From contig NC_081545.1 of assembly GCF_901000735.1 (NCBI RefSeq), forward strand, positions 20,174,100-20,238,099: a stretch of 64,000 bases of DNA. Reading direction: 5' to 3'. The translations under genes and the position numbers were made by a program. Source of the DNA: Corylus avellana (lineage: Eukaryota; Streptophyta; Magnoliopsida; Fagales; Betulaceae). This document shows positions 1-11,597 of the stretch, one piece after another (the first letter of the stretch is position 1; each line of letters opens with the position of its first letter). Below the pieces are notes generated by a model. It was not told where the DNA came from, made no database searches, and worked only from the letters and a program-made list of their open reading frames with translations.

Positions 1-25
1 AGTAATTTTAAGCCAAAATTGGAGA

Positions 26-125
26 NNNNNNNNNNNNNNNNNNNNNNNNNNNNNNNNNNNNNNNNNNNNNNNNNNNNNNNNNNNNNNNNNNNNNNNNNNN
101 NNNNNNNNNNNNNNNNNNNNNNNNN
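26..125. other. assembly gap (100 N)
   Basis: Exactly 100 N, the usual placeholder for a gap of unknown size. The left 25 bases cannot be tied to what follows. Confidence 0.95.
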
Positions 126-371
126 AAAAATTAATTTTTTTTAATTTTTTTTTATTTATAAAGGTATTTTTGGCTTATTGATAAATCTATAGGGACATTT
201 TTTTTTATTTTTATCTTTTTATTAGTTTTGAGAGGAATATTGACAATATTTTGACAGTTTGAGAGTGATATTGTAAATTAAAAGGTAATTTGAAAGGGTG
301 TATGTGGCCTTAAAAAAAGAAAAAGAAAAGAAGGTTGTTCTCTCGTTGAAGTGACCATTGACAATGTTTTA
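126..371. other. AT-rich flank with a TNL-upstream-like segment
   Basis: No gene seen. The stretch at about 333-362 (GGTTGTTCTCTCGTTGAAGT and following) recurs at 2069-2105 and at 55245-55275, just upstream of TNL3. It therefore looks like a displaced piece of TNL upstream sequence. TTA at 369-371 is the left target duplication of the MITE that follows. Confidence 0.5.
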
Positions 372-887
372 GGGCCCGTTTGGGAGTGCGATTTCAATAA
401 ATGCGATTTTAAAAATTGCGTTTTTAAAATCGCTACTTTTTAAAATCGCATAGGCGTTTGGTAAAACATACTAAAAAATACTTTTTTTTTTTTTATCAAT
501 TGAGTGTTTGGATAACATTAGCATATAATTGAGGTTTCATGACTAAATTACCAATAAGGATGAACAAGACAGAGATGATGAATAAAAAAAAAAAGATAAA
601 AAAAAAAAGGGTTTTAATATATTTTAGGTGGGTATTTTTGGTATTTTTTCATTCTCGTTCTAAAAAAGGTAACTATTGCGCCAAATATCTTTTTAATAAA
701 AATCGTGATTTTGTTTTAAATTCCCACTTCTTCAAATAAGCACCCTCTAATCAGCTTATGGAAATCGCAGATTTTTTTGCGATTTTAAAATTTGCTTATT
801 TAAAATCGCAATCTCAAACACCCTAAAGTTGCGATTTGGTTTAAAATCGTAGATTATTTTTTAAAAAACGCACTCCCAAATGCACCC
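372..887. mobile_element. MITE, PIF/Harbinger (Tourist)-like
   Basis: A 516-bp element without coding capacity. It begins GGGCCCGTTTGGGAGTGCG and ends with the imperfect inverted copy CGCACTCCCAAATGCACCC. It is flanked by TTA on both sides (369-371 and 888-890), the 3-bp target duplication typical of PIF/Harbinger MITEs. Many AAAATCGC motifs in both orientations fill the interior. A decayed relative lies at about 31938-32205. Confidence 0.75.
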
Positions 888-890
888 TTA

Positions 891-2199
891 GTAGTTTGAA
901 AATATTGTCATAATTGAGAATTTGAGAAATATTGTCAATTGAGTTATAGTTGAAGAGAAAATCAGATCCACATGAATCTTTAAAAATTGCCGGATCAGCA
1001 ATTTTGACATCTACGGCCAAAATCATGCCACGTTAACCACCTGCAAAACCAAAGTTGTAGACCACTTTTTCATTTCTTTGTTTTTTTTTACTCATCATTT
1101 TCTTCGTTTGTTCTTTCTAGTCCCTTTCATCTTATCATTTTCTTGCTGATAATACTTCTTGCCGGACTGAGGGCCATCCATCTAAGAAAATCAAAGAATT
1201 TAACAAGGATCCAAAACACACCGGGGTAGATGGCCTTAAAACTTAAGAGTGTATTTTGAAAAGGAATTCTTTGATTTTCTCAGCTAATGTTAGTTTTTCA
1301 CATTATATATGATTTTTTCTTCGAGGTTCAAAAAGGACAGCCATGGGGTTCTTTATAATGGAAGCTCAATCACCAGGGGTTGAAATTTCTAGTCCTAATA
1401 AATAAACAAACGAAACTTCTATTTTATTTTATTATCAAAATTTTATAGGAGTCAGATCTAAAACACACAATTACATGATAATGAGATTTTTCTCAAACGA
1501 TTGGGTTAAAAACCCATTTGTCAACGAGACACGTATGTGAGGAGAGAGAGATGGGGTCAGCGAGTGAAGTAGGCTGTCCGTAGCTCTCAAAGAAGCGCGA
1601 ATACGAGGGCTATCACCATCGCTGATCTAGGCTCGTCGCCGCTGCTGCCTGGCGTTGGTGGTGGACGCACACCGGCGTGGTGTGCATCCTGCGATCTTGG
1701 CTGTGGCAAGACGCGTCACCTGCCATCCTGCGGCTTGATGGCAGACATAAAAAGGGGTATTCCGGCAGTGGATCCGCTGTGTGCGTCGGGGAGTGAGGGG
1801 CTTCTTTTGGTGGTCAGGTTTTTGAGTTCTCTTTTCTTTTTTCCCTGTTCCAGCCTGCATCCTTTGAGAACTGCGTTGAGAGCAGTGTGAATAAGAAAAA
1901 GACCCTGCGTCACTACGTGGATCAGGATTGATGATGTGGCTATTATTGAGTCGTTGATTTAAATAACGGTTTAGATTTTAATTATTGCTGCTCGGCAATT
2001 TTTAAGAATTCTCGTCGATCCGAATCCTTTGAGGGGTTTAAAGAAAAAAAATAAAAAAATAAAAAAAAAGGTTGTTCTCTTCTCTTGTTGAAGTGGCCAT
2101 TAAGTAGAGCTGACGAACAAGGTTTAAAGATGCAGAGCTGCTTCTATGCGGTCCTCCATTAAAATGCTGACACCTCACCTAATACACCATAAGAAAATA
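891..2199. other. intergenic region without recognisable gene
   Basis: No convincing coding region. A short imperfect hairpin pairs about 1183-1200 with 1263-1282 (AAGAAAATCAAAGAATT and its complement), with roughly 60 bp between. About 1540-1930 is clearly more GC-rich than its surroundings and gives two overlapping minus-strand open frames with low-complexity basic translations; I recognise no domain. A second copy of the TNL upstream segment lies at 2069-2114. Confidence 0.4.
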
Positions 2200-2885
2200 A
2201 AGGGTAAAATATAAAATAGGTAATTGTGATTTGCAACAAAATTAAATAGTCACTTGAGTTCTCAAAAATATCTCAAATGGTATCTGTGCTTTGCAAAAAA
2301 AACTCACTTGATACTTCTATTAACATTCCGTTAAATTTTTTAATGGAATGTCACATCACTCTTACACGTTGACTTCACGTGGCGTACTGGCATGGTACCT
2401 AGGTTTTTGGGTGTTATGTCTTTNNNNNNNNNNNNNNNNNNNNNNNNNNNNNNNNNNNNNNNNNNNNNNNNNNNNNNNNAAAAAAAGCACAGGGGTGGGT
2501 TAAAAAAAAAAATTGAAAGAAAAAAAAAACCAAAAAAGAAAAGAAAAGAAAAAAAGCACAGGGGTGGCACCCCATTTTGCCTGGGTGGTTTGACCACTCC
2601 TATCCTATCTTTTTTTTCTTTTATTTTTTGGTTTTTTTTTTCTTTCAATTTTTTATTTATTTATTTTTTTAAAATAACTTTGTACCAAAAAACCTAGGTA
2701 CCACAGCATGTAGCGCCCACGAATAAGGGTGGCATGGCATTCCGTTAAAAAATTTAACGGAATGTTAACAAAGGTACCAAGTGAGTGTTTTTGCAAATCA
2801 TAGGTACTATTTGAGATATTTTTGAAAAATCAGGTGTCTATTTGATTTTGGTGCAAACCACATATACCAGAAAATAAAACCAAAA
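2200..2885. mobile_element. foldback (long inverted repeat) element, Mutator-like MITE type
   Basis: The arms at about 2200-2400 and 2700-2885 are inverted copies of each other. The left arm contains TAACATTCCGTTAAATTTTT and the right arm AAAATTTAACGGAATGTTAA; the pairs GGTACCTAGGTTTTT and AAAAACCTAGGTACC sit further in. The centre contains a gap (2424-2479) and A- or T-rich tracts with a repeated AGCACAGGGGTGG. I could not fix a target duplication, so the ends are approximate. Confidence 0.6.
2424..2479. other. assembly gap (56 N)
   Basis: 56 N inside the loop of the foldback element. A strong hairpin with homopolymers on either side is a likely reason the assembly broke here. Confidence 0.95.
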
Positions 2886-3098
2886 CACCAAATAACAACC
2901 AAATAGAAAAGAAGCAGGGGGTATAGGCCGGAGAGAGAGAAATTACCGGTGGAGAAGAACCATTTTCCGCCGGAACCAGAAAAACCCACCAACATACACA
3001 ATTCAAGAATTCACAAAGATATCAAGAATTATTGCAAATCAAGAATCCCATAATGAAATTAAAAAAAAAAAAGGTTAAAAGAATAGAAATAAAATAAA

Positions 3099-3463
3099 GG
3101 GAAAAATGCGAAATTAGTCATTGTGGTTTATCTTATTTGCAATTAACTCATTGTGGTATCAAAATGAACTCAAAGGTCCTTGACGTATGCCAAAAAAATA
3201 ATATAGTCCCTACAGTCAAATTTTGTTTATTAATTTAACAAATTTCATTGGTGTGACACTGACTTAAATCGGATAAGCATCACAATTTTATTGGCTCTAG
3301 TGTTTTACGCTATCAAAATTTGTTAAATCAATGAACGGAATTTGACTATAAGGACTATATTATTTTTTTGACATACATCAGAAACCTTTGAGTTCATTTT
3401 AATACCACGGGAAGTTAATTATAAATCAAGTAAACTACAGGGACTGATTTTGAATTTTTTCCT
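3099..3463. mobile_element. foldback MITE, about 365 bp
   Basis: Left arm about 3099-3250 and right arm about 3305-3463 are inverted copies (AAAATGAACTCAAAGG on the left, CCTTTGAGTTCATTTT on the right; AATAATATAGTCC and its complement). The termini read AGGGAAAAAT and TTTTTCCT. No coding capacity, and no clear target duplication. It is of the same general kind as the foldback elements near 2200 and 33010. Confidence 0.6.
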
Positions 3464-3659
3464 AAAAAAAAAGAAAAGGTTTTGATAACCCACTTGGATG
3501 CCATAGCCTCCGACGAAATGGCGATCGAAGAACCCATTGCCCAGTGATTGTAAATTTTTGATCTTTTTTTCAGACGATGAGCAACAGTAATTCCGATGAA
3601 GAGAGATTTGCAATTAGCAATTTGGATCAGGGTTTCGTTTCTACGTGGGAAAGCAAAAA

Positions 3660-3835
3660 GTTGGATCCTGCGTGGGTTTCATCCAGACCCACGCTTGGTC
3701 GGGCCGGTGACCCTCGTGGGTCAGCTGACCGACAGCTAGGTCACGTCCAGACCCAGCCGTGGGTCGGCCATGACCCAGTGACCCGCGTGGGTCTGGTGAC
3801 CCACGATGGGTCTTAGGCAGAGACCCAGCCGTGGA
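3660..3835. repeat. degenerate GACCCACG/TGGGTC minisatellite
   Basis: GC-rich stretch built from loosely repeated TGGGTC, GACCCA and CCCACG words in both orientations. Similar words occur in TNL1 intron 2 (about 8590-8660) and TNL3 intron 2 (about 58730-58820). It produces open frames by composition only. Confidence 0.5.
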
Positions 3836-4005
3836 TCTGCTCTGGTCTCTCTCATCTCTCTCACCGTAGATCCAGTCGTGGGATTTTCTCTCCTTCGATC
3901 TAGCGTTTACGTTGTAGATAATTTTTGTGCAATTTTTTGCTTTAGGCTAACGTGGCTTTCTTCCATTGGAGGGCATAAACTCCCTTGTTATGCAACGTCC
4001 GCATA

Positions 4006-4060
4006 GAAGTTATGCTCTTAATGTTTTTTTTTTTTTTTTGAGGAAGTTATGCTCTTAATG
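4006..4060. repeat. 18-bp direct repeat flanking a poly-T insert
   Basis: GAAGTTATGCTCTTAATG occurs at 4006-4023 and again at 4043-4060. Between them is only a T tract ending GAG (4024-4042). This is the footprint of a retroposition event that delivered little more than a poly(A) tail on the minus strand. The duplicated word would be the target-site duplication. Confidence 0.6.
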
Positions 4061-4209
4061 TAAGTGATATACTAAAGAATACTTTCCTCTCCCATTGTGA
4101 TATACTAAAGAATACTAATTAAGTTGGATCACTAATTTGCACGCCCAATGATGGGCATAAATAATGCATTTGGAAGTTGAACCTGCCTTTTGAACTTCGT
4201 GTCCCTCGG

Positions 4210-4216
4210 TATATAA
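4210..4216 (+). promoter_or_regulatory. candidate TATA box of TNL1
   Basis: TATATAA about 65 bp upstream of the TNL1 ATG at 4281. Position and sequence fit a plant TATA box. The gene itself is broken, so any transcript would be non-functional for the full receptor. Confidence 0.35.
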
Positions 4217-5090
4217 TGAATTAAACTCCGTGTCCTCTCTTCGCCATATACCACTTCTCACCAACTCTCCTAATTAGGCCATGGCTGCCAGTGCCTTCAC
4301 CTCTTCATCTTCTTCCTCCCATCCATGCTGGACCTACGATGCCTTCTTGAGTTTCAACGGTAAAGACACGCGCAAGAAATTCATTGACCACCTTTATTTT
4401 GCTCTAAGAGATGCCGGAATCAACACATTCAGAGATGACAACGAGTTCCGAAGAGGTGAAGATATTACATCCGAACTGATGTCAGCAATACAAAGGTCCA
4501 AAATCTCTATCATCATCTTCTCCACAAACTACGCGGCTTCCAGCTGATGCTTGGAGGAACTTGTGAAGATCATGGAGTGTCGAAGAACAGTGAGCCAGCT
4601 GGTTCTGCCTATCTTCTACGATGTTGAACTGTCGGATGTGTGCCACCAAATTGGTAGTTTTGCTCAAGCATTTTTTAAACATGAAGAACGTTACTTGTTG
4701 GACATAGACAAGGTACTGAGGTGGAGGAGAGCTCTGTTTGAGGCTGCTAATTTGTCTGGGTGGGATCTAAGAAACATTGTAGATGGGTAAGTGTGTTCTA
4801 GCCAATCATTTCTAGATCTATAACTTTACTGATACAGATTTCAAATTTGATGGACAAAAATAATGATAATAGTAGGATGGAACCGTATTCCTTGCAATGT
4901 GTTAGAAGTCAATGAGCAATCTTATTGGCTTCAGTAAAGAATAAGTCTAAAAGTGATCAGAGTTTATGTTCAACTTTTTCCTGAAAAAATCGTAATAAAA
5001 ACTAATCAAAGGTTTGCTTTTAATAATAGATTGACGCAGATAATATCAAGTCAGTTAAAGTTAACACATTTAAATTCGATAAATGTAATT

Positions 5091-6039
5091 TTTTATTTAT
5101 TTTTTTGATGAATGAAAATTTTCATAGAACCAAAACAACAATTACAACCACACTTCTAGTCAATACTAGAACACAAAACAAACAGAGCTACACACTCTGA
5201 ATCAACCTAATAACCAACATTCCCCCACAATACAATTCAATGCAATACATCCAAATCAATCCCCCCAACTATTACAAAGCTTTACATTTAAATCAGAAAT
5301 CCGAAACTTATTCTTCCATTTAATTCTCTGTTTAACATCCCAAACCACACTTTTTATAATATCTTCTTCAGACCTCACAATATTTCCATGTCTAATAGCA
5401 TTTCTTTGCATCCACAACTTATAGACGGTATCTCCTAAACAAACTTTACAAAGACTAGCCAAAAGACCTTTTTTCCTCCAATTCTGTATACCATATTTCA
5501 CAACATCACCCCAACCAAGAGGGGGATTAGAATTCAGATTTTTCAGTATCAAGGTTTTCCAAATTCTAGAACTAAACCTACAATCAAAATGCAGATGATC
5601 AATACCCTACAGAAGGCACATAAAACATCCCTAGAAAAACCCTAATTTAACAATTTCTCACCAGTTGTAAGTCCATTACGAAACACCAACCAAAGAATAA
5701 AAGAGTGTTTGGAAATAGCAAAGTCATACCATATTAATCTCCACCACTCAACTTTGGTCTTCTTATTCCGGATTTCTTTCCATGTTGCACGTCTAGAAAA
5801 CTTGTTGCCTTTTGATAATCTTTTAGGTAAAATAAAAACATTTGTTCAATACATTTGAATACTGTAAAGAACAGAGGAAATCAATTGCAATCTCCCAGCA
5901 AAACTTAGATGCTTAATTAGAAAGCCGTGAATCAATTCTACAAGAATTTTTTTGAATAAGAATATCACAATCCCCAGCCGAGAGCTTCTTTGAGTTAAGA
6001 GGAATCCTAAGATAACCGGAAGTACTCCCTCCCCCATTT
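5091..6039 (-). mobile_element. 5'-truncated LINE (L1-type) in TNL1 intron 1
   Basis: A 949-bp insertion flanked by a perfect 13-bp target duplication, GATAAATGTAATT, at 5078-5090 and 6040-6052. Read on the minus strand it ends in an A-rich tail (plus-strand T-rich run from 5091). It carries two stretches of plant L1-like reverse transcriptase in different frames: 6037-5846 contains LSFAGRLQLISSVLYSIQ, the segment just after the RT palm, and 5552-5256 contains KLWMQRNAIRHGN, typical of the region after the RT zinc-binding domain. The frames are broken, so the copy is dead. The TNL3 intron at this site lacks the insert. Confidence 0.88.
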
Positions 6040-8697
6040 GATAAATGTAATTAAGAAAGAATTTTCATAATATTTCATGCTTCGTACATATTCATATATA
6101 CTTCCCTATTTTAATTTTTTTTTTCTTTACTTCTCTTCATTTTTTCTTTTGGTCCAATATACATAACACGATGTATATCTCTCTCTTTAGAAGTCTCAAA
6201 GTTTAACTGGGCTTTGATGTCCAGATTTTTGTATGAAAAAAGGGAAATTTTAGCAGCTAACTAAGTTGATACTCACAAATGTTTAAATAGATTTGTGTAT
6301 GCAACATAATTTTATGGTATTTAAAGTATAATTTCTTCAAATTTGGCCCAAGTAGTATTTTAAGTACCAGCGTGTTAGGGATACTGGCCAAAATATGCTG
6401 AGGTTTTATCTGCCATCATGAAATATTTACTATTTTCAAATGGTTACTTGTATGATTTGACTCTACCTAATTTTCAAAATAATTTGCAGGCATGAAGCCA
6501 AATTTATTAGAAAAATTGTTGAAGCGATTTTAAGGGAAGTCAACAGCACGTACTTATATGTCACACTCTATCCAATTGGAATAGATTCCTGTGTGCAAGC
6601 CATCACATCCTTGTTAAGGGTTGGAGTCGATGATGTCCGCATGGTAGGAATTTGGGGAATGGGCGGAATAGGGAAAACAACCATTTCTAAAGCTATATAT
6701 AACCAAATGTTACATAGTTTTGAAGGCAAAAGTTTTCTTGCAAAATATTAGGGAAATTTTTAAGCAACCTGATGGTTAGGTTCGATTACAAGAGCAACTT
6801 CTTTATGATATATTGAAGATAGGCAAGATAAAGGTGAATAATTTTGATAGGGGAATTACTATGATACAAGAAAGACTTCATGGTAGAAGAGTACTTGTTA
6901 TACTTGATGATGTAGATCAGTTGGAGCAACTCAATGCCATAGCTAGAAGTCGTGATTGGTTCGGGCCTGGAAGTAGAATTATTATCACAACTAGAGACGA
7001 GCAATTGGTAAAGGCACTTGAAGTGGACGAAGTATATATAACCGAAGAAATGTGTGAAAATGAATCTCTGCAACTCTTTAGTTGGCATGCCTTTAGGAAT
7101 AGTTATCCCACTGAAGATTATATGGACTTCTCAAGAAGTGTTGTTACTTATCCCGGAGGATTACCACTAGCTCTTGAAGTTTTGGGTTCTTTTATATTCT
7201 CTAGGAGTATGCAGTAATGGAAAAGTGCATTGGAGAAATTGAAAAGGATCCCTAATGATCAAATTCAAACAAAACTTAGAATAAGCTTTGATGGATTAAG
7301 TGATAGTACTCAAAAGGATATATTCCTTGATATATCATGTTTTTTTTAATAGGAATGGACAAAAACTATGTTATATAAATATTGGATGCCTATAATTTTT
7401 TTGCAGAGATTGGAATTAGTGTTCTCATTCAGCGGTGTCTTCTTTCAATTGATGAGAGAAACAAGCTCATAATGCATGATTTGCTCCGAGACATGGGAAG
7501 AGAAATTGTTCGTGAAGAATGTCCCAAAATACTAGGAAAGCGTAGTAGATTATGGTTGCATGAGGATGCACTTGATGTATTGGCAAAGTATGAGGTAAGA
7601 ACTTCCACTATAACAAAAATAAAAAATAAAAATTAAAGGATGATTTATATTTTACCGTAAATTATTAACCTATTTAAATCACCTCTGAAATTTAAATTAT
7701 TGCAATTCATCACTTAAGTTGAAGTTTCTATCTTGATTGGCTCCTTTAGTTAAATCCACCAATTAATTTGGATGGAATGTATAGAATGTGCCATGCACTT
7801 GCATTTAGACCCTTTGAAATGACAAATTTGCCCCTAAACCTAGTTTGCAAAACTACATCATTACCCTACTAGTGTTTACAATCTATTTTGATAGATATAT
7901 ATAGGCCCTCTTGATCCAAAAGGTAAGAACACCGCTCCTCATGTTCCCCTATCACTCATTGTCGTTATTGATGTTCATTTCGGAAGTTTTGTTTACGTTT
8001 TGGTGGGTGGTGTGCTAAAGCAGATGTGTGTGAGGCAGATTGGAGGCGGGGGAACAATGAGTTTTCTTTTTCTTTGTTTATACCAAAGAAAAAGAAATGA
8101 TTGGTTTTGATTCCAATATCTCATTTCAAGGGAGAAATTATCATTTCACGAGGCCCATAGTTGACAGTGCAAACTATAGGCCGGTTACATATTACTTGCT
8201 TTGTGGTGGACACTACAACATGTTTATATTTCCTTTTCAGGAAACTATACTTATCCATGTCGAACTTATATCGAATTTGCAAACACCTCCTCTCCCGAAT
8301 TTTAAACAGTGACAATCGATTCTCCCAAATTACGCAACATGTACCTTCATTTTAACCCATATGTTAGCATTTTCTATTAAATTAGATAGAAGATTTCCCA
8401 CGTGACTAATTTTGACTTAAACTGACTATTATACCCGGCATAAGATATGTGAAAAAAAGAACTTTAAAAAAGAATTAATTCATCACAGCTTGATTGTGGA
8501 GGTGGCCATGGCCAAACATCCACATCCTCCCCTAGCCATGGAGACGCACGACCTAACCGTAAGTCTTCCTAGACCAAGGGCTAGGTTGTTGTCGTCATGG
8601 GTCTTGGCCATGGAGACCCACACTCGGTTATGGGTCTTTGACCCTAGTGACCCACGGCCAAGCCATGAATCTCCATGGCAAAGGGGGGCTATGGTAG

Positions 8698-8730
<33 letters not shown>

Positions 8731-8731
8731 T
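8698..8731. repeat. (ATT)n microsatellite in TNL1 intron 2
   Basis: About 11 ATT units. The same microsatellite is at about 58850-58872 in TNL3. In TNL2 it is split by the Helitron at 42827-45575. Confidence 0.9.
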
Positions 8732-8948
8732 ATGTAAGGGGCTTAATTGTATTTTTACACATCTAATGCGGGGTATATTGCCAAGAAAATGTGAAATTGG
8801 TCATGCGAAGAATTGTTTCGTCCAATTTAACAAAAAAAATATTAATAGGGAGGGTAACTTAAAAGTGTTGCGTAGTTTGAGGGGGATGATTGTTACATTT
8901 TAAAGTTTGGAAGGTATTTGCAAATAGAGTGTTAGTTCAAGGGAATAT

Positions 8949-9468
8949 TGATGCAGCACGACTTAGTAGGCTGCAGTGAAGAATAACAATAAAGCAGCGG
9001 ATATGTAATTCTAGATCTTAAGTTTATCAATGACCTAAGAATTTTTCTCAAAACAATAGATACTCTCTAAAGTTTAAATGAAAAGAGGAATAAACTCAAC
9101 TCTGAGTATTCTCATTAATCAAAATCAATAATTATCAACAATTGTTTTCTCTGGAGGCTATAAGCATATATTTATAGCCTAAAACCCTAAACCTAATAAA
9201 ATATGACATAAATACCATAAAAATCCTAAACCTAATAAAATAACGAAATAAAGACTCCCAAAACCCTAACCCTAATAAAATAACAATATAAAGTCAGCTA
9301 GAAAATAATAAAATGCGAAAAATAACATAATTTCCCCCGTGTACGCTCGAGCGCAGTTACTGGTGCAATCGAGCGCCCACCTACGCTCGATCGTGCGCTC
9401 GATCGCATGATCGAGCGCAGTACCAAGTGGTCCTTTGAACAGGATTTGCATCATTCTGATCTGCATCA
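8949..9468 (-). repeat. LTR (3' LTR in element orientation)
   Basis: 520 bp, paired with 11090-11597. It includes a CG-dense stretch at about 9343-9420 with repeated CTCGATCG, GATCGAGCGC and CGCTCGAGCGCAG words that can pair with one another. Confidence 0.88.
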
Positions 9469-9804
9469 TTCTCCCCATGTTGGAGAGAATTCGTCCTCGA
9501 ATTCGGACGATTCTTTCCACGGTCCTTCAGATGTCCAGTCAACTCATTCCACTCATCCTTCCTCAAGATCAAAACAAGGCAACACCCAAAATAAACGTGA
9601 CGCTTCTCATCATCGAAATACCTTGATGGTTGTCATGAAAGCCTCATACACCATTTGGCAATACTTTAGATTTGCTCTTCGTTTGTTCATTCTCCCTTTC
9701 ATGAGCCATGAAGATACTCAAGAATGGGTCAACCATTGTTTCCCTTGTGAACATATAATTTTCCTCATCCGCATAAAACTCACCAAAATCTTTGTTAGGA
9801 GAAT

Positions 9805-10267
9805 TTAAAATATCTTCAACACCAAGGAAATCAACATAATCAACCTCTTCACCATTAAAATTAGACACTTCTCCTGAAAGGTCTTTATCAATCTCTTCAT
9901 AATCACCAATATCATCGATGGGTTCTTCATCTCCCTATGGGTCATCTTCTTCGGGATAAAGACCGCCAAACATGGGAAAAAACTCATCTTTTTCGTGTTC
10001 CTCTGTGGGTCTTTCCTCTTCCTATGAGTCTTCTTCTTCGGAATAGAGACCGCCAAACATGGGAAAAAACCCATCTTCTTCGTGCTCCTCCGTGGGTCTT
10101 TCCTCTTCCCATGAGTCATCTTCTTCGGGCTCCTCATCATAGGTTAGTGGGGAATCCCAATCCACGAATCTTTGCGAAGAATCTTCAACATCTTCTAGTC
10201 TAAACTCTTCATCAATGAATTCGGACTTCTGAAACTCTTCATCCACAGATTCTTTTTGCTCCTCCAC
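9805..10267 (-). pseudogene. acidic element protein remnant (gypsy-type internal region)
   Basis: Two overlapping minus-strand frames, about 10267-10022 and 9868-9644, are rich in Asp and Glu (for example DGFFPMFGGLYSEEEDS and EEVDYVDFLGVEDIL). The two frames share a repeated FPMFGGLY-like segment. I recognise no catalytic domain. It is probably a C-terminal gag or accessory region of the element, now broken by stop codons and frameshifts. Confidence 0.45.
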
Positions 10268-10491
10268 AGAATATGGATTCGGTTTATGGATTTGTGGTTG
10301 GCAAGTAGGGGTCTAATTGGCCTGTCATGGACATTTCGCCTCACTCCATGTTTCCCTAAACACCTTTTTTTTGTAGAAATTTCCTATTTTCTTTGTCACA
10401 GCCATATACCCTTGTTTCCAATTTTGTGACTTATAGCCCATGGTATAACTATGGGCAAGAAAGCAACCTGCATATATTTCAATAGTTTTTC

Positions 10492-11058
10492 CTATCTATT
10501 GATCTTCAATTTTCCTTCCCACTTCCTAGTTTTCTTCAGTTGTTGCCACCACGCACCAACTCTTCCCCAGAATGTATGTACCACCAAAGAGACTCGTTGT
10601 TCATCGGGTACTCCGTTGAATTCAAAAACCTCTTCAACTGCCAACACCCAATCCAGAAATTTGTCGGGTTCTAGATCTCCGTCGAATTTCAAAATTTTGA
10701 GTTCAAATCTACTTACCCGCCAATTGGCATGAGCTTGCGCAAGGTGCTAATGGCCGTGCGTTTGGCGCTCCGCAAACGGATTTCTAGATCCGTTCCCATG
10801 TTGACCACACAAGTTGGATAACTGGGTAGTGAGGTCTTCAATTTGATCCTTCATAGCCCTGAATCGATCCTCCATGTGTTGCCGAGGTTCAGCGATAGAT
10901 TTACCTTCCACCTCCACAAAACGCGGCCTTGGTTGGCGACGACAATTGTTCGGCCCACCGCTCATGTGCTTCAAATGAATCGCCGATTGCTCCTTAAACG
11001 CTATTTTCGTATGCACGTACACCTCGTTCATGTCTGTAAAGCGGTTGTTCCTCCCCAT
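10492..11058 (-). pseudogene. retrotransposon gag remnant
   Basis: Minus strand. An N-terminal piece (11058-10747) ends in a segment like FRAMKDQIEDLTTQLSNLC. A second frame (10692-10492) holds the core of the plant retrotrans_gag domain: FLDWVLAVEEVFEF, VPDEQRVSLVVHTF and GAWWQQLKKTR. A frame break separates the two. This identifies the surrounding element as Ty3/gypsy type and gives its orientation. Confidence 0.75.
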
Positions 11059-11089
11059 TCATAGAAAGTAACTGAGCTTTGATATCAAC

Positions 11090-11597
11090 TGATGCAGCGT
11101 TACTTAGTGGCTTGCAGCGAAGAACAACAATAATGCAGCAGATATGTAATTCTAGATCTTGAGTCTATCAATGACCTAAGAATTCTTCTCAAAACAATAG
11201 ATACTCTTTAAAGTTTTAAGGAAAAGAGAAATAAACTTCACTCTGAGTATTCTCATTAATCAAAATCAATAATAATCAACAAATGTTTTCTCTAGAGGCT
11301 ATAAACATATATTTATAGCCTAAAACCCTAAACCTAATAAAATATGACATAAATACCCCCAAAACCCTAAACTTAATTAAATAACGAAATAAAGACTCTC
11401 AAAACCCTAACCCTAATAAAATAACAACATAAAGTTAGCTAGAAAATAATAAAATGTGAAAAATAACATAATTCCCCCTGTGTGCGCTCGAGCGCAGTTA
11501 CGGGTGCGATCGAGCACCGACCTGCACTCGATCGCAGGATCGAGCGCAGTACCCAGGGGTCCTTCGAAGAGGATCTGCATCATTCTGATCTGCATCA
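11090..11597 (-). repeat. LTR (5' LTR in element orientation)
   Basis: 508 bp, same termini as its partner at 8949-9468, and next to the primer-binding site. The two LTRs differ by scattered substitutions and small indels, so the insertion is not very recent. Confidence 0.88.

Larger units (their letters stand above)
8949..11597 (-). mobile_element. Ty3/gypsy-type LTR retrotransposon, gag-only, in TNL1 intron 2
   Basis: A complete insertion with a 5-bp target duplication AATAT (8944-8948 and 11598-11602). The LTRs are 8949-9468 and 11090-11597; both start TGATGCAG and end TCTGCATCA on the plus strand. The element reads on the minus strand: next to the 11090 LTR is a decayed tRNA-Met primer site (plus 11074-11088; minus TTGATATCAAAGCTC, two transitions from the usual TGGTATCAGAGC). 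Only gag-like and acidic-protein remnants lie between the LTRs. No reverse transcriptase or integrase is visible, so it would need another element's proteins. Confidence 0.9.

Noticed and set aside
1627..1913. Two overlapping minus-strand open frames in a GC-rich patch
   Set aside because: Translations are basic and low in complexity, show no domain, and lack support from neighbours. Treated as chance frames.
2340..2697. Open frames running through the N gap
   Set aside because: They exist only because N codons are not stops, and they sit in homopolymer arms of a foldback element.
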